Part shown: piece after piece, positions 52,461-64,000 of the stretch
Layout of the letters: each line of letters begins with the position of its first letter
Position numbering within the stretch: position 1 is the stretch's first letter
Source: Coturnix japonica
Lineage: Eukaryota > Chordata > Aves > Galliformes > Phasianidae
Direction: 5' to 3'
DNA length: 64,000 nt
NCBI RefSeq assembly: GCF_001577835.2
Contig: NC_029543.1
Span: 1,314,199-1,378,198, forward strand
Program-made: the position numbers and the translations under genes
Notes under the pieces: model-generated
What the model was told of the DNA's origin: nothing
The model's database searches: none
What the model saw: the letters and a program-made list of their open reading frames with translations, nothing else

Positions 52461-53714
52461 CCGTGTGGGTGAGCTGCCATGGGGGCTGCTGCTATGTTGG
52501 TCCCATGGCAGAGCCGATCGGGGTTTTAGAGCCGTTAATCCCAACAATCCTTTAATTCCTGGGACCGAAATAGGAAAGATCAGTGGGTCAGTGGGAAAAG
52601 CTCGTGGCCAAAGTTAATGCGGAGAGAGGGAGAGAGGAGGAGCACGGCAGGAAAGTGTGGGGATCCCCTATTCAATGTGTGTATGTGGGGATGGGGGGGA
52701 TATGGGGCTCTGCCATGTGGCTGTGGGGGGATGTGGGGCTGCTGAGCAGCTCCTGCTTTAAGGCTTTACCCAAAGCCAGTGGTTATTTGGGGAGGAAAGG
52801 GCTTTTTTAGGCTGTTCCAGCACAAACAACCCCATCCATCCTCCCATCCCACTCACTGCGGGTTCGACCGGAGGAGAAAGGTCGGTCATTAACACACTGC
52901 ACCACTGAGCGCCCCTAATTAAGGCTTGGCAGCTCCTTTCCCCCCCCCACATCCCCCCCTCACCCCATAAGCACCTTTTTGGCTGCTGCTCTGGAAAAAG
53001 CCACGCGGGGACTTAGCCTTTAATAGGGCCGGAGCGAAGCGAAGCCACCCGCATCCAGCACCACCCCATCAACAAACCGGGCCCACTCCGCATCAAGGGC
53101 TGGAAATGGGGTGATCCCTGCGCTCCCCCACCCCACATCCTCACTCTTCGCCCCATATCAGGCCGTTTTTTGGCCCCAATGTCTCTCCGGGAGCAGTTTC
53201 CCCTAAATCCATCTCCGTTACCGCAAGCGGCTTATGGTGAGAAACCCTTTTCCTCTGCGTTCCCTTAATGCGATCGCGGCTTAACGGAGCGCAGGGCTTA
53301 GCCCCGAAGTGCAAGTGAGGAGAGGAGCTTTAAATAATAGGAAGGCACAAAACAAAGGGCTGAGCCTCCTCTGGGGATATGGGGGGGGTCAGTGTGAATG
53401 GGGGCTGCTGTGGGGATGCTCAATGGGGAGACCCCCCCCCTCAGAGGTGGGAGTTTGTGGGTCGGTGGGTCCTTGAGAAGAGCCTGGCATGTGCTTGTGC
53501 TCCTCACCCTATAGATGCCCCCAAAGGACTAAGGGTGTGTGGGGGGGGTGTGCAGTGATGTGTAGGACCCCATAGGGATCAGTGGGGCTGATGGAACCCC
53601 TCATTATGGAGCAGCTTCCCCTGGTCCAGAGGCACCACAGCATCCCATAGGGGAAACCCATCTCCATCTGCCTGAACCAAGGGTGACGCTGCTCCCTTTC
53701 TGGTGTCACATCCT

Positions 53715-53950
53715 ATGATATGCCCCAAACCCCTCCAACCAGGTTAACGCCATCCCCAAACACCTCCAGCTATGATAAGGTCCCCCAAAGCTCCCCAAAC
53801 ATGTGCCCTAAACCCCTCTAACCACACCAACACCAGCCCCAAACCCCTCCAGCCATGATAATGTGTGCCCCAAACCCCTCCAGCTACACCAACACATACC
53901 CCAAACCCATGTAGCACTGCCAGAATGTACCCCAAACCCTCCAACCATAC
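53715..53950. repeat. Minisatellite, about 36-bp unit
   Basis: Units of CCCCAAACCCCTCCAGCTAC and similar, followed by ACCAACAC or ATGATAATG. About six diverged copies. Confidence 0.8.
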
Positions 53951-54439
53951 TAACAAGGAGGGATACAGCCCCAGCTATGGGGCAGACCCCATTCCCAGCC
54001 CCACACTGAAGGCTTTGGGGTTCTGGCCCTGCCATCAGCCCGGCTCTTCCCTTCGGTCCGGGCTCGCCTTGGACTCTGCTCCCATTGAGGCTCGTTGCTG
54101 GGGAGACCAGCAGGTTTATTTACTGTCAGGGCTGTGATAAGGATGGGAACGGGGTGGTGAACGCGCGGTGTCCAATGTGCCTGACCCACTTTCTGCCAGG
54201 CCGGCGCTGCGGTTGGATTGCAGCGAGCAGAGCTGAGAGGTGTGGGGAGATGGCCCCATAAGTGATGGGGTTTGGGGTTTCCTATGCTGTGAACTTTGTG
54301 ATGTCCGGGTTGGGAGGAAATGCAGCTGTGTGGGGTCGGTGGTGTTTGGTGTTGTGGGGTTGGGTGGGTGATGCAGGATGGGTGATGGGGAAGGATATGG
54401 GGATGGGGGCTGTAGGTTGGGGGCTGGGAAAGGATATGG

Positions 54440-54780
54440 GGATAGGAAAGGGGCTGTAAGCTGGATGGGTGCTGCATAGGGATGGGGACTGTATAGGGAT
54501 GGGTGATGTATAGGGATGGGGGCTGTATAGAGATGGCTGCTGCATAGGGATGGGTGCTGTATAGGGATGGGTGCTCTATAGGGATGGGGGCTGTATAGGG
54601 ATGGGGGCTGAATAGGGATGGGTGCTGTATAGGGATGGGGGCTGTATAGGGATGGGTGCTGCATTGGGATGGGTGCTGTATAGGGATGGGGGCTGTATAG
54701 GGATGGGTGCTCTATAGGGATGGGGGCTGTATAGGGATGGGTGCTGTGTAGGGATGGGGGCTGTACAGGGATGATGCACA
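54440..54780. repeat. Minisatellite, about 17-bp unit in 34-bp pairs
   Basis: Alternating GGGATGGGTGCTGTATA and GGGATGGGGGCTGTATA units, about 20 copies. They give long false open frames on the minus strand. Confidence 0.92.
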
Positions 54781-56287
54781 AGGATGGGAAGCAGCACCAA
54801 CCAAACCCATAAGCGAGATGTGGAACAAAAGCCCTCCCCATCTCCACACCATACAGCTGGGTAGGGGAGGGGGGGACACACAGGAGGAGCTGCAGTCCCC
54901 ATCACGTTGTGTCCCCCCCGGCGCTGGCACAGTGGCCCAGATCTGCCATTCCGCATGGCTTCCCCAGCCTCTCCTCTCCCTGCACGCCTGGTGCCCGCTC
55001 TGCTCCTCGCCCCCCGCCTGCTAATCCGACACGACTCTTCCATTAGAGCTGAGATGCCGCCAAAGAGCTTTTTGGTGTAGGAATTAACTCCTTTTCCCAC
55101 CCCATCCCTCAGCTCTGCCATTCTAGGTGCATCCCCACCCTCCTCTTCTTCCTCCTCCTCTTTCTGGCTGTGGGATGAAGGCACCGGTGGCACAACCAAA
55201 CCCTAAACACAAGGTAGGAACCAAGGGTCCCAAAGGAGTCAAAGTGACCCCAAATGGGCAGTAAAGGGGGGGATAGGGATGAGCATCCCATCTGAAGCAC
55301 TGAGCAGGGATCAATCAGCTGTGGATGTGCCTACAATGTCAGCAGTGTCACAGCCCGGAGCTGTCAGCATCTCACATCTGATGTGACACTGCAATTGGGG
55401 GGGGGTGGTGGTGGTGCTGCAGCTGGGGCTCGGTCCCCTTCCATCCCCCATATCACACTCTGAGGGGGGGGTGACACCATTCCTCCCCATAGCAAAGCAC
55501 AGCAGTGGATGCAGCTCCTGCACTGAGGGCTCAGGCTCTGTCTCAGGGTCCTGGTTGGCTCCCATCACCTACAACTTCCATCCCTGCCATGGTTAAGCAG
55601 TGGGGATGGCTCTGACCCATAGAGGGGCAGAGTTTGGGCCCTCCCAGGCCCAGGAGCTCCCCCCACATCCCAACAAGTGACCCCCCCCCCATGAAATATT
55701 TAGGGCCGTTCAGTGTGATTTCCGTGGCGGCGTCGCAAGTGCCCATGAATATTTCAGGCTGCATTAAAGTTTTATGGCCGTGGTGCTTCAATGCGGCCCC
55801 ACAGGAAACCCCAACACTGAGCTGCTCCAGCTCCACTGATCCATTTCCCTCTGTTTTACCCCCAAAATAGCAGCGAGGGGGCTGCGCTTTCCTATCCCCC
55901 TCCAGCAATGAGTAACACCTATTGGTGGGCTCAGAAAGACACTCACAGCCCCTCAGTTCCTCCTGCAGGGTCTCAGCCTCCATCACACCACCAGGTTTCC
56001 AGGTCAGCCCATAGCAGAAGATGCTGCTCCTCCATCCTCCCAGCGCTCCGTGTTTATATAACCATGACATCTCCTGCAGACCAAGGAAGAGAATTGGGAA
56101 GGTTGGGGGGGGGTGGAAATAATGAGGATAATTGGAGTCATTTGGGAAGAGGCCGTTCGTGGTGCCCAGCATCTCCCACCTTCTACATGATGGCTTTAAT
56201 CGCCTGCAATCTCAGCTGCCCGTAGCTGGAGCCACGTTGCTGTGGTTACAGATGAATAGCCCCCCAAAAAAGTGCCATCCTTCCATC

Positions 56288-56311
56288 ACAACAACAACAA
56301 CAACAACAAAA
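56288..56311. repeat. (ACA)n microsatellite
   Basis: About seven ACA triplets. Confidence 0.85.
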
Positions 56312-56849
56312 GAGAGGTATCGTTCTGTTCAGGAAATGAAGCAGTTTGCAACCAAAGAGCGGGTTGTGAAAGGCCTCCTGTGTTCTTCTCTTTCCTCCCT
56401 GCTCCCCTGGTGGTGGATCACAGCGGGGTTTCTGACCCATGGAACATATTGGGAGGGTTTGGATGCACTCACCCCCCCCTCTTTCCTACCCCATATGTGT
56501 GTCACTGCGTGGCTCTGGGTCAATGTGTTAGCAGGGGGAGATGGGAGCAGCACAGGAGGCTGTGGGGGTGCATGGAGCAGGGGGTTGGGGAGGGTCCTGA
56601 GCCCACTTTGACTCACAGCCTGGGAGAACCTGGTGATGGGAAAGGGACAGAAAAGAGCCCAATGTGATGAGATAAGACCACGGTGCCACAGCAGCAGCTC
56701 CTGGATGGGCAGAACTTTGCTGCTGCCCCCTGAGCTCAGCAAGAGGCAGATGGAAACACATCTTGTTGTACAGAAAGCGGGCCGTGGAGATTAAGTCTGC
56801 TGGGAAAACAAGCTCAGCAGGCAGCGCTGAGTGGAGGATGCACACACTG

Positions 56850-56885
56850 GTGTGTGTGTGTGTGTGTGTGTGTGTGCATGTGCAC
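56850..56885. repeat. (TG)n microsatellite
   Basis: About thirteen TG dinucleotides followed by CATGTGCAC. Probably length-polymorphic. Confidence 0.95.
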
Positions 56886-57417
56886 CGTCCTTCTGTGTGC
56901 ACAGCCAGGCTGGAAAGGCTTGGAAACCTGTCCTCGTCCTTTAATGGTGCTGCTTGGATAACAGGGATAATTGGCTGGCAATCGATCCTGTTTTGCTCCT
57001 GGTTCTCCTCTGCCTCTTCTCTCACAGCTCTCCCCCTTTCCCTGCACGTCTTGCTCCCCCCAGGTGCAGTGACATTTATGTGCTGTGTGACAGGCATTAG
57101 GTAACCCAGAGATTGGCCTTAGAAGGGGCTGAATGCAGCCCCACTGCGGGCAGGGGTGGGTTCAAGGTGGGAGGAGAGGATGCTCCAGCAGCAGCAAGAC
57201 CACAGTGGTGAGCACAGAGGGTCTGGGGGCAGGAGGGAGTGAGACAAGGAGGGCCCAGGATGGGGGGATGCCTCAAGGCTCCACTCTGTGCCCTTAGGAC
57301 CCCTGTGAGACCCCCAGCTCGCACCCCAAGCTGGAAGCAGGGTGATGGGGGAGAGCAGGAGGGGATGGAAGGGGTGAACGGGAGCCTGGTGCCATCTGGT
57401 GGCAGCCTCGCTGTGCT

Positions 57418-57695
57418 CACAGAACGGGTCGGGTTGGAAGGGACCTCAAAGATCGTGAAGCTCCAACCTCCCACCACAATCAGGGCCACCAACCTCCACA
57501 TGTAATACCAGCCCAGGCTGCCCAGGGCCCCATCCAACCTGGCCTTGAACACCTCCATGGATGGATGGGGCATCCACAGCCTCTCTGAGCAGCTGTTCCA
57601 GCACCTCACCACTCTCATAATAAAGAACTTCCCCCTGATATCCAACCTCAATCTTCCCTCTTTCAACTTAAATCCATTTCCCCTTGTCCTGCTGC
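57418..57695 (-). mobile_element. CR1 LINE 3' fragment
   Basis: The + strand shows the reverse-complement CR1 end (GGGTTGGAAGGGACCTCAAA, CTTGAACACCTCCATGGATG). The minus strand encodes the ORF2 tail ([22 protein letters not shown]). About 280 bp, 5'-truncated, close to the copy in CSNK1G2 in sequence. Confidence 0.93.
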
Positions 57696-57699
57696 AGCC

Positions 57700-58110
57700 C
57701 AGGCACAGCCTTACAGACAGACAGACCTTGCAATATCATGTTGTGACAATACCCAAATGTGGTTCAGAGAAGAGCAGCAGGGATGATCTGCAGCTGGAGG
57801 CTGCCAGCTATGCTCTGTATAGCTCATTAAGGAGCAGCATGACCACTGTTGTCCAGTGCTGTAAAGGGAACAGATCGCCTGCTCTGGTGCTCTTTCTTCC
57901 TATGAGGAATCAGAACAAGAACTGGGAGCTGGTGTTGGACCAAGTCAGAGAGCTCGGTGGCAGCTGGTGCTTGCTGCTCATTGGCTTCATTTTGTGTGAT
58001 GGAGGCACAGCTCTGCAGTGTGTGCTGGCCTTCAGTGCACCCCAAAAATGCCTTTTTGTCCATAGACCAACAGCTCCTCGGCCTGTTTGGGAATAAATAA
58101 ACTCTGTATT
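57700..58110 (+). other. Unrecognised non-coding stretch ending in a polyadenylation-like signal
   Basis: Non-repetitive DNA following the CR1, with AATAAA at 58092-58097 and another overlapping it. It could be the end of an unannotated transcript or of an older repeat. I found no splice site or coding frame to support a gene. Confidence 0.2.
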
Positions 58111-58479
58111 AGCCCTGCATCACAGCATAAATGCACGGGGGTTCCCCATCCCAGCTCTCCCCCCATAGCTCGGGCACTGTATTCTGGCCCTATACCTGCA
58201 ACAAGGGCACAGCATCACCAACCCATGGGGGCTGTCACAGATGGGCTGACCCCCACTCCCCTCCCCTCCAACCCTTGAAACAGCGGAGGGACATCCCTAT
58301 GGCTGAGAAACCTCCATATCCCAGCTCCTACAGCTTATGGGGCGAGCACACAGGCTGTAGGAGATGGGGGTCCCGGCCCCATAGCAGAGTCTCCGTGCCC
58401 ATCCCAATAGAGGAGCAAACACCAACAGCTCAGGGTATCCCCACAGCAGGCAGCCCTATACCGAGCCCTATAGCGGGGT

Positions 58480-58740
58480 GCCCCCCCATAGCACTCCCCC
58501 CACACCCAGCCCCTCCGCCCGGGGGTCCCGGCCCTCCCCTCCCGCCCCGTCCCGCCCGGTCGGGCCCTCCCCGGGGGAGGGCGCTCGGGGGCCGCGGTCC
58601 CTCCGCCTCGTTCCGCCATGTTTCCCGGCCGTTCTCCCTGCTTACCGCCCGCCTGAACCTCCCGGCGGCCGCCCCCGGCCCGGCCCGGCTCGGCCCGGCC
58701 CGGCCCGGCGGCCGCCCGTCTGTTCCGGTGAGTGCGGCCT
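58480..58740 (+). promoter_or_regulatory. CpG-island promoter and non-coding first exon of the ZFAND-type gene
   Basis: Very CpG-rich block with repeated GGCCCGGC. A strong donor TTCCG|GTGAGTG ends an exon at 58727. The next usable acceptor in the right orientation is at 60619, just before the exon with the start codon, so this is most likely the 5' UTR exon. Confidence 0.65.
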
Positions 58741-59309
58741 GTTCCGCCCCAACCTCCGTGTAGGCCTCAAAGCCTCGGCCTCGATTTTTACGGCTCGCCG
58801 GGAGCGGGCGCCCCACTGCGGCTTGTGGGTGGGGAGCTCCGGGAGGGCCCAGCGCCGCGTTCAGCCCCGGGCCCGGCGGGGTGTTGGGGGTCAGGGTGTG
58901 CTCCTATCGCCCTGCTGGGCCTCCCCACGGCCGGACCCACACGGCTGGAGGCCCCATAGCGTCCGAAAGAAGGGGGGGCTCCGGGTGATGCGGCGTTGTG
59001 CTGGTGTTGTGATGTGGTTTGGGGGTTTCTCTTTCAGGTGGGGTCTCAGCTCAGAGTCGGACTGTTAACACACGGACGGGTAGGCTGCTTCATTGGGCTG
59101 CTCTGAGTACACAAGGCACGGACAGAAGGCTCCGTTGGTGGTGAGTGGGACATAAGGATGGTGTTAGCGAGCTGCCCTGCATGGTGCTGCCTCCAGGCTG
59201 CTCCCTGCTGAGCGATGGAGCAGCCAGAGGGGATGAAGTCAGTTCTCCCCTCGGGTGCGGTGTTTTTTAGGGGGTGGCTATAAGCCAGCACTGTGCCCTT
59301 AAAGCCAGC

Positions 59310-59840
59310 TGGATCCTTGGCTGTATCCAAAACAATATGGGAGGGAGGGGATGTGTCCTGCGCTGTGAGATCTCAGCTGGAGCGCTGCATCCAGATGTGG
59401 AGTGAGCAGTACAGGAGAGACATGGAGCTGTTGGGGTGCGATCAAAGGAAGGATACAGAAATGATGTGAAGGATGGAATGGCTCCATGTGAGGATGGGCT
59501 GAGAGCTGGGGCTGTGCAGCCTGCAGAAGAAAAGGCTCCAGGGAGAGCTGAGAGTGGCCCTTCAGTACCTATAGGGGCTGTAAGAAACAAGGGGACGCAC
59601 TCATTAGCAGGGTCTGTGTGATAGGACAAGAGGAAATGGCTTCAAACTAAAAGAGAGGAGTCTTAGACTTGATATAAGGAAGTACTTTACAGTATGGGTG
59701 GGGGGGGACTGGCTGACCAGGGGGACCCCAAGGTCAGGAGTCAGGGCTCTGAGCACTGATGGAGATGTGAGTGTCCCTGTTCAGTGCAGGGAGTGGGGCC
59801 AGATAGCCAGAGCTGCTCACCCCTATCAGAGCTGGTCAGG
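59310..59840 (+). mobile_element. CR1 LINE 3' fragment in ZFAND 5' intron
   Basis: Sense-oriented CR1: AGATCTCAGCTGGAGCGCTG, GGGCTGTGCAGCCTGCAGAA, GGACAAGAGGAAATGGCTTC, CTTGATATAAGGAAGTACTT. It ends near CAGTGCAGGGAGTGGGGCCA. About 530 bp, 5'-truncated. Confidence 0.9.
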
Positions 59841-60642
59841 GCCACATTGCTCACACAGAGGGAGCTGCTGATTCTCTCTACTTCCTGAGGAAACATGAGC
59901 GAAGGGAGAAGGGGGAAATTCTCACTGCAGACTCTTGTTGTGCAGCTGGAAGGGCTCATCCTGCTGCTTTGCTCCTTGTGTCCGGTGCCAACCCACAGTG
60001 CTGGTCAGTGCTGCCCTAGAGGCAGGGTCTTGTTTGCAGAATGGATCAGCTGGGGATGGTGTTGAATGTTGTTGTTCCAGAGCTCCCTTCACAGCTGGAG
60101 CGAAGCCTTATTCTGACTTCCAGCCTAAATATAGCAGCGTCTGGTTCCCCTCATCCACCAGCACGTGTCAGGGAACACTGAAATGTGTCAGAATCGAGAG
60201 TTCCCTTTGAATCTCTTGCATCAGCCTCTGGAAACTGAAGAAATTCAAGCTATCTTGTAATGAGAACAGCACGGCCGGGTGCAGACGGTCACTAATTAAC
60301 CCGAATGCTGGCAGTTTGACCTGCATTTGTTGCTTCAGTGTTTGCAGGAGTCATCAGTCCTGCTGCGATGGCACTTCTTGTTACGTTTAGAGTCTTACGT
60401 GAGCCTCACCTCCAGTGAGCACAGCAAGCTCTGTTGGCTTTCCAGGTTTTATGGCAGCCAGGTTGTGGATCCCATCACTGCTTAGGGCTTTATCTGGGAG
60501 GACTCAGGTTGCTTTGGGTGCAGGATCTGGACTGGGGATGCTTTGTGGTCCATCCTGCAGTGCACAGTAATGGAGTTCTCTGACTGTAACAGCTGTGTTG
60601 TTCTTATTTCCCTTTGTAGTTTGGCACCTTGGAGGAGAAAGG

Positions 60643-63636
60643 ATGGCTCAGGAGACGAACCAGACCCAGGTGCCTCTGCTGTGTACCACTGGCTGCGGGT
60701 TCTATGGCAGCCCACGCACCAACGGGATGTGCTCCGTTTGCTATAAGGAATTCCTACAGAGGCAACAGAGCAGCGACCGGATCAGCCCTCCAGGTAGAGG
60801 ATTTTTGTCCAGGATATCAGTGTGAAATGGGCACCTCTGGCTGGGTCAGAGCATGGTGCTGCCATCCCTTCAGGTAATCTTTGTTCCCTATGAGAGGGTC
60901 CATTGTTTTCCTCCCATTGGCAGCTGTTTGTGAAGCAGCTTCCAGTGAACTACAGAACATCACCTGCTCTAACAGCAGCACAAACTTGTAGCTGTAACCT
61001 CCTCCCTGAGCTAGAAATCATGTCACATCCTTCCAAAGAAACCAGTTCTTGGGGAAGACTTTGGACTTGAGATTGCACAGCTTTCTCTGTAGGCTTGACA
61101 AGCAAAATCAATGAGATAAAAAAGCTTGTTTTGTAATGGACACAGCATCATTGAGTGCTCCTTCCATCCTAACGCTTCTCAGGCTTCACCATGATTGTGC
61201 TCTTGTCTCTTAGCAGCCAGCAGTCCCAGCAGCAGCCCTGTGGCATCAGACTCCATTGCGGGGCAGCGAGCAGAGGAGGACTCCACACCTGAGGATGCAA
61301 AAGCCAGGTGAGGGCATGGACTGTGGGTGTACCTGCAGCTGTGCTGCAAACCAGCCCTGGGACACGAGGGACAGGCTTTCATCCTTTGCATGGCCAAGAG
61401 GATCTGTAAAACAGGCTGGGTCAGACACAGTTTACTGCGATCCTGGTTTAACTGGAAGATTGAGGTGTCCCTGATGATAATGAGTGATCGAGAGGCAAGC
61501 ACCAGAGGTTGGTGGTAAACTAAAACCTTGTAGGAAACTGGTTCTCTTACAGCTGGTGCACCTGCTCTGTCCATAGTCTCAGTTGCTCCATTTTGACTTC
61601 AGCTGTAAGTGGAAGCATCTGGTGCTGATCTGGTTTGGAAGCTGCAAGAGGGATCTCAGTCGTGGCTGACAGAGAGGAGCACACTGCTTATCTCTCCCAT
61701 CACTTTGCAGTCATGACTCATAACTGTTCCCCTGGTCCTGGACTTGTTTGGATGGGCTGTTGGCTTTGGGATGTAATTGGGTAGAAAAGGAAACTGAGAT
61801 CATCACACATTCATTTTGTTGGTGTCTATAAAGAACTTTGATCCCAGCTCTGGAGGGGTCCAGGCCTGAACTCCATCCGACTATAATGAAACTAACGAGG
61901 GGCTGAAGATCTCTGCCATGTAACTGTACCTCATAGAGCAATGTTTCTGTTTGCTCTCTGCTTTGTTTGTCTGTCACGCCTGCTCACAGTGCTCAGACTC
62001 CTGTGACCCACCAGATGACAGCTATGAGCATATCCAGAGATGAAGGCAGCAGTGAGACAGAAGGGCTCGCCAAGACAGAAGAGGCCACCCCAGCATCTTC
62101 CTCATCAGGTAGACTGGTTGGTTTGGCTTTTGCACGTGACGAGATGACACCCATCTAACGAGCTGGTTTGAGCAGCAAGCACAGTATGAAAGAGACTTGA
62201 AAGAGCCTCTCTTCTGTTAGTAGGACGACAGGAGGTTCAGGGCTGGATCCACAAGGCCAGGTTTCAGCACGCTGCAGGTGTGCATCATCCAGCAGCTGCA
62301 GCTCTCCCTCCTGTTGTCTCCAGCCCACTGAGGTGCTGTAGGAAATCAGTGACCTTCAGCAGTCTGGCTTTCAGAGCTCAGTTTTCCTTTCGGTAGATTA
62401 GAGGCAGCGATGAGTATCAGTGCAAAGCATTCTGAGACCTACATATGAGGAACGCTTACATAAGAGTCAACGAGAACAATTACTGCTACTTGCAAGGGGT
62501 TAATTTATTATTATTGCTTTTAATTCCAGGCTCAGATGTTTACATCAACTAAGCTGACTACCCCTGTGCATTCTTAACCTATGGCAAGCATTGGATAATT
62601 CTACTTAGCATTAGTTTTCCTCAGCAGGAGGGAGCCGTACCTTATGGGTGCCTTAGCTAAACTTTAGTGTCTTGTTGGTGTTTCTGAGCTGGGGAATTGA
62701 CATGGGGAGACAATTCTGAGTTTGGGGGCTGATGCCTTCAGATTCATCAAACAGCTGCAGGAGTAAAATGATGTGTCTATTAGTTTGTCAAGGTAACAGA
62801 GCTCCGGTCTTTGGTTCAGGTACCCTCCCTGAAACATCGCAGAGCGCAGCTGAGGACAAAACATCTCCAGAGAAACCAAAACAGAAGAAGAATCGCTGCT
62901 TCACGTGCCGGAAGAAGATAGGGCTGACTGGTGAGAGCCTGACACAGATGGCCTCGTGCTGCCCTGCTTGAGTACAGGGGGTTGGCGTGGCTCAGTTATG
63001 GAAAGGGAGGATTATTTTCCAGTAGGAATCCGCTTGCAGAAGATTCCTGTGAATTCAGGATAAAATGGGTTTTCTCCGATAGGTGTGAGGGCTCACAGCA
63101 GCGTGCTTGTGGTCTTCACAGCCTTTGATTGCTATAGAATAGTGTGGTTCATTGCCACTGCACTGTATCCATCCCTTCCCTTCTCCGTGCCTCAGTTCCC
63201 CAGCATGCTGTGTTGACAGCAGTGCCATCTCTGAGCACAGAGACTCCGTTATGAACTTTAAAGACCTAAATAACTTGAAAGTGATGCTGATGGGGTGAAG
63301 GAAGGTTCTCTTTGCTGGCTCACTGCGCTCAGTCTGCAGCCTGGGTTAGGAATCTGGCTGCAGACCTCACTGCTCCGAGCTCTTCCTGCATTAGTGGAGT
63401 TTGGTGCTGTAGCAGAGAGGGCTCTGCTGCCATCCTATTGCTGGATGGGGACTACCACGGCTTTGTCTCTGCTCTCCTTCCCCATAGGCTTCGACTGTCG
63501 CTGTGGGAATCTGTTCTGTGCCATTCACCGATACTCAGACATGCACGCCTGCCCCTACGACTACAAGGCAGAAGCTGCTGAGAAGATCCGGAAGGAGAAC
63601 CCCGTCGTTATAGCTGAGAAGATCCAGAAGCTGTGA
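60643..63636 (+). CDS. A20/AN1 zinc-finger protein of the ZFAND5/ZFAND6 family, five coding exons, 207 aa
   Basis: Coding exons: 60643-60793 (exon begins 60620), 61214-61307, 61990-62108, 62820-62930, 63488-63636. Junctions are GT-AG and in phase to TGA. The start [14 protein letters not shown] is the family start. The A20 finger uses C14, C18, C30, C33. The middle (about 52-140) is Ser/Thr/Pro-rich and holds [11 protein letters not shown], close to QMTEMSISRED of ZFAND5. The AN1 finger spans about 148-180 with C148, C151, C162, C164, C169, H172, H178, C180, and the tail [19 protein letters not shown] is nearly invariant in the family. Relatives bind ubiquitin through A20 and influence the proteasome and NF-kB signalling. 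The AN1 finger with [10 protein letters not shown] and PYDYKAEA leans to ZFAND5; the length (213 aa ZFAND5, 208 aa ZFAND6 as recalled) and ISPP leans to ZFAND6. It looks like a separate paralogue. Exon 2 has a TAGCAG acceptor, so 206 aa is equally possible. Confidence 0.94.
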
Positions 63637-64000
63637 ACGGGGCCGAGCAGCTCGAACTCCAGCCTGGCAGCCTGGTGCTCCTCCCCGTCCTCCCAGCCTT
63701 CCCCCCTCCTCCCAGCCCCGTCAGTGGATATGGGGATCCAGCAGCACACGCAAACCAGCACCCAGACCGGGATACTCCTTGCACCTCCTTGACAGAAGCA
63801 TGGTGTTCCTCCTCTCCCTTCAACCCTTCAGGGCTCAGCAGATCCATTTCAGTCCAGCTTTCACGAGGACACGGGCCCGATTCTGCCTCACCCGCTGCAG
63901 CACTGAGACCACAGCATTCCTGCTCCCCATCCAACCCACCCCTTCGTCCCACGGCTCCAGGTCCTGCAGACTGCCTGGGACTCACGGCTGGAGCTCCGAG
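63637..64000 (+). other. Start of the ZFAND-type gene 3' UTR, cut by the window edge
   Basis: Non-coding sequence after the TGA. No AATAAA is seen before the end of the window, so the transcript continues beyond it. Confidence 0.7.

Larger units (their letters stand above)
48930..58480. other. Long intergenic stretch, minisatellite-rich, no gene recognised
   Basis: About 9.5 kb between the divergent promoters of the ROR-family gene (-) and the ZFAND-type gene (+). All longer open frames are either minisatellite translations or lack splice signals. Non-repetitive islands that could be regulatory lie near 50760-50870, 52980-53330, 55690-55790 and 56120-56260. Confidence 0.6.

Noticed and set aside
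54116-55199. Minus-strand frames with PIPIQHPSLYSPHPY repeats
   Set aside because: Minisatellite translation at 54440-54780; no splice signals or conserved domain in the flanks.
57827-58097. Possible small gene ending at the AATAAA near 58092
   Set aside because: No start, splice site or conserved frame; kept only as an unrecognised stretch.

Overview
The window is vertebrate nuclear DNA and almost certainly comes from a bird, most likely a galliform (chicken, turkey or quail type). Introns are short, base composition is GC-rich, CpG-island promoters are present, minisatellites are very dense, and the only dispersed repeat I can recognise is the CR1 LINE. All of this fits an avian microchromosome. 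One ambiguous base (n) lies at 974. No CRISPR, operon or other prokaryotic feature is present, and I saw no retroviral or capsid-bearing element.

Layout from left to right. 1-1780 looks like the 3' UTR of a + strand gene that starts outside the window; by synteny this would be MKNK2. BTBD2 (+, CDS 4545-12123, nine exons, 515 aa) meets CSNK1G2 (-, CDS 13927-18440, eleven coding exons, 415 aa) tail to tail. CSNK1G2 has a 10 kb first intron that runs back to a CpG-island promoter near 28.6 kb. SCAMP4 (-, CDS 32019-35277, six coding exons, 229 aa) follows, with its promoter near 36.7 kb. Next is a complete ROR-family nuclear receptor (-, CDS 39397-48464, ten coding exons, 465 aa). About 10 kb of minisatellite-rich DNA without genes separates it from a complete ZFAND5/6-type A20/AN1 zinc-finger gene (+, CDS 60643-63636, five coding exons, 207 aa), whose 3' UTR runs off the right edge.

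The genes do not form one pathway. They are linked by descent. From memory, SCAMP4-CSNK1G2-BTBD2-MKNK2 is the human 19p13.3 order. The families BTBD1/2, CSNK1G, SCAMP, ROR and ZFAND5/6 also sit together on human 15q (BTBD1, CSNK1G1, SCAMP2/5, RORA, ZFAND6), and RORB and ZFAND5 are neighbours on 9q21. Human 19p13.3 has no ROR and no ZFAND5/6 gene that I know of. The receptor and zinc-finger genes here may therefore be the 19p-type whole-genome-duplication copies, kept in this bird and lost in mammals. The receptor reads closer to RORB than to mammalian RORC. This is the most interesting point in the window.

The second theme is tandem repetition. About twenty separate minisatellites lie in introns, promoters and UTRs. 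They include a 0.7 kb telomere-like G-rich array inside the presumed 3' UTR of the ROR gene, arrays that seem to have grown from CR1 tails, and a pyrimidine array just upstream of BTBD2 that is open in all three forward frames. Exon limits were set by hand from splice consensus, reading phase and remembered human proteins. UTR ends and promoters are inferred.
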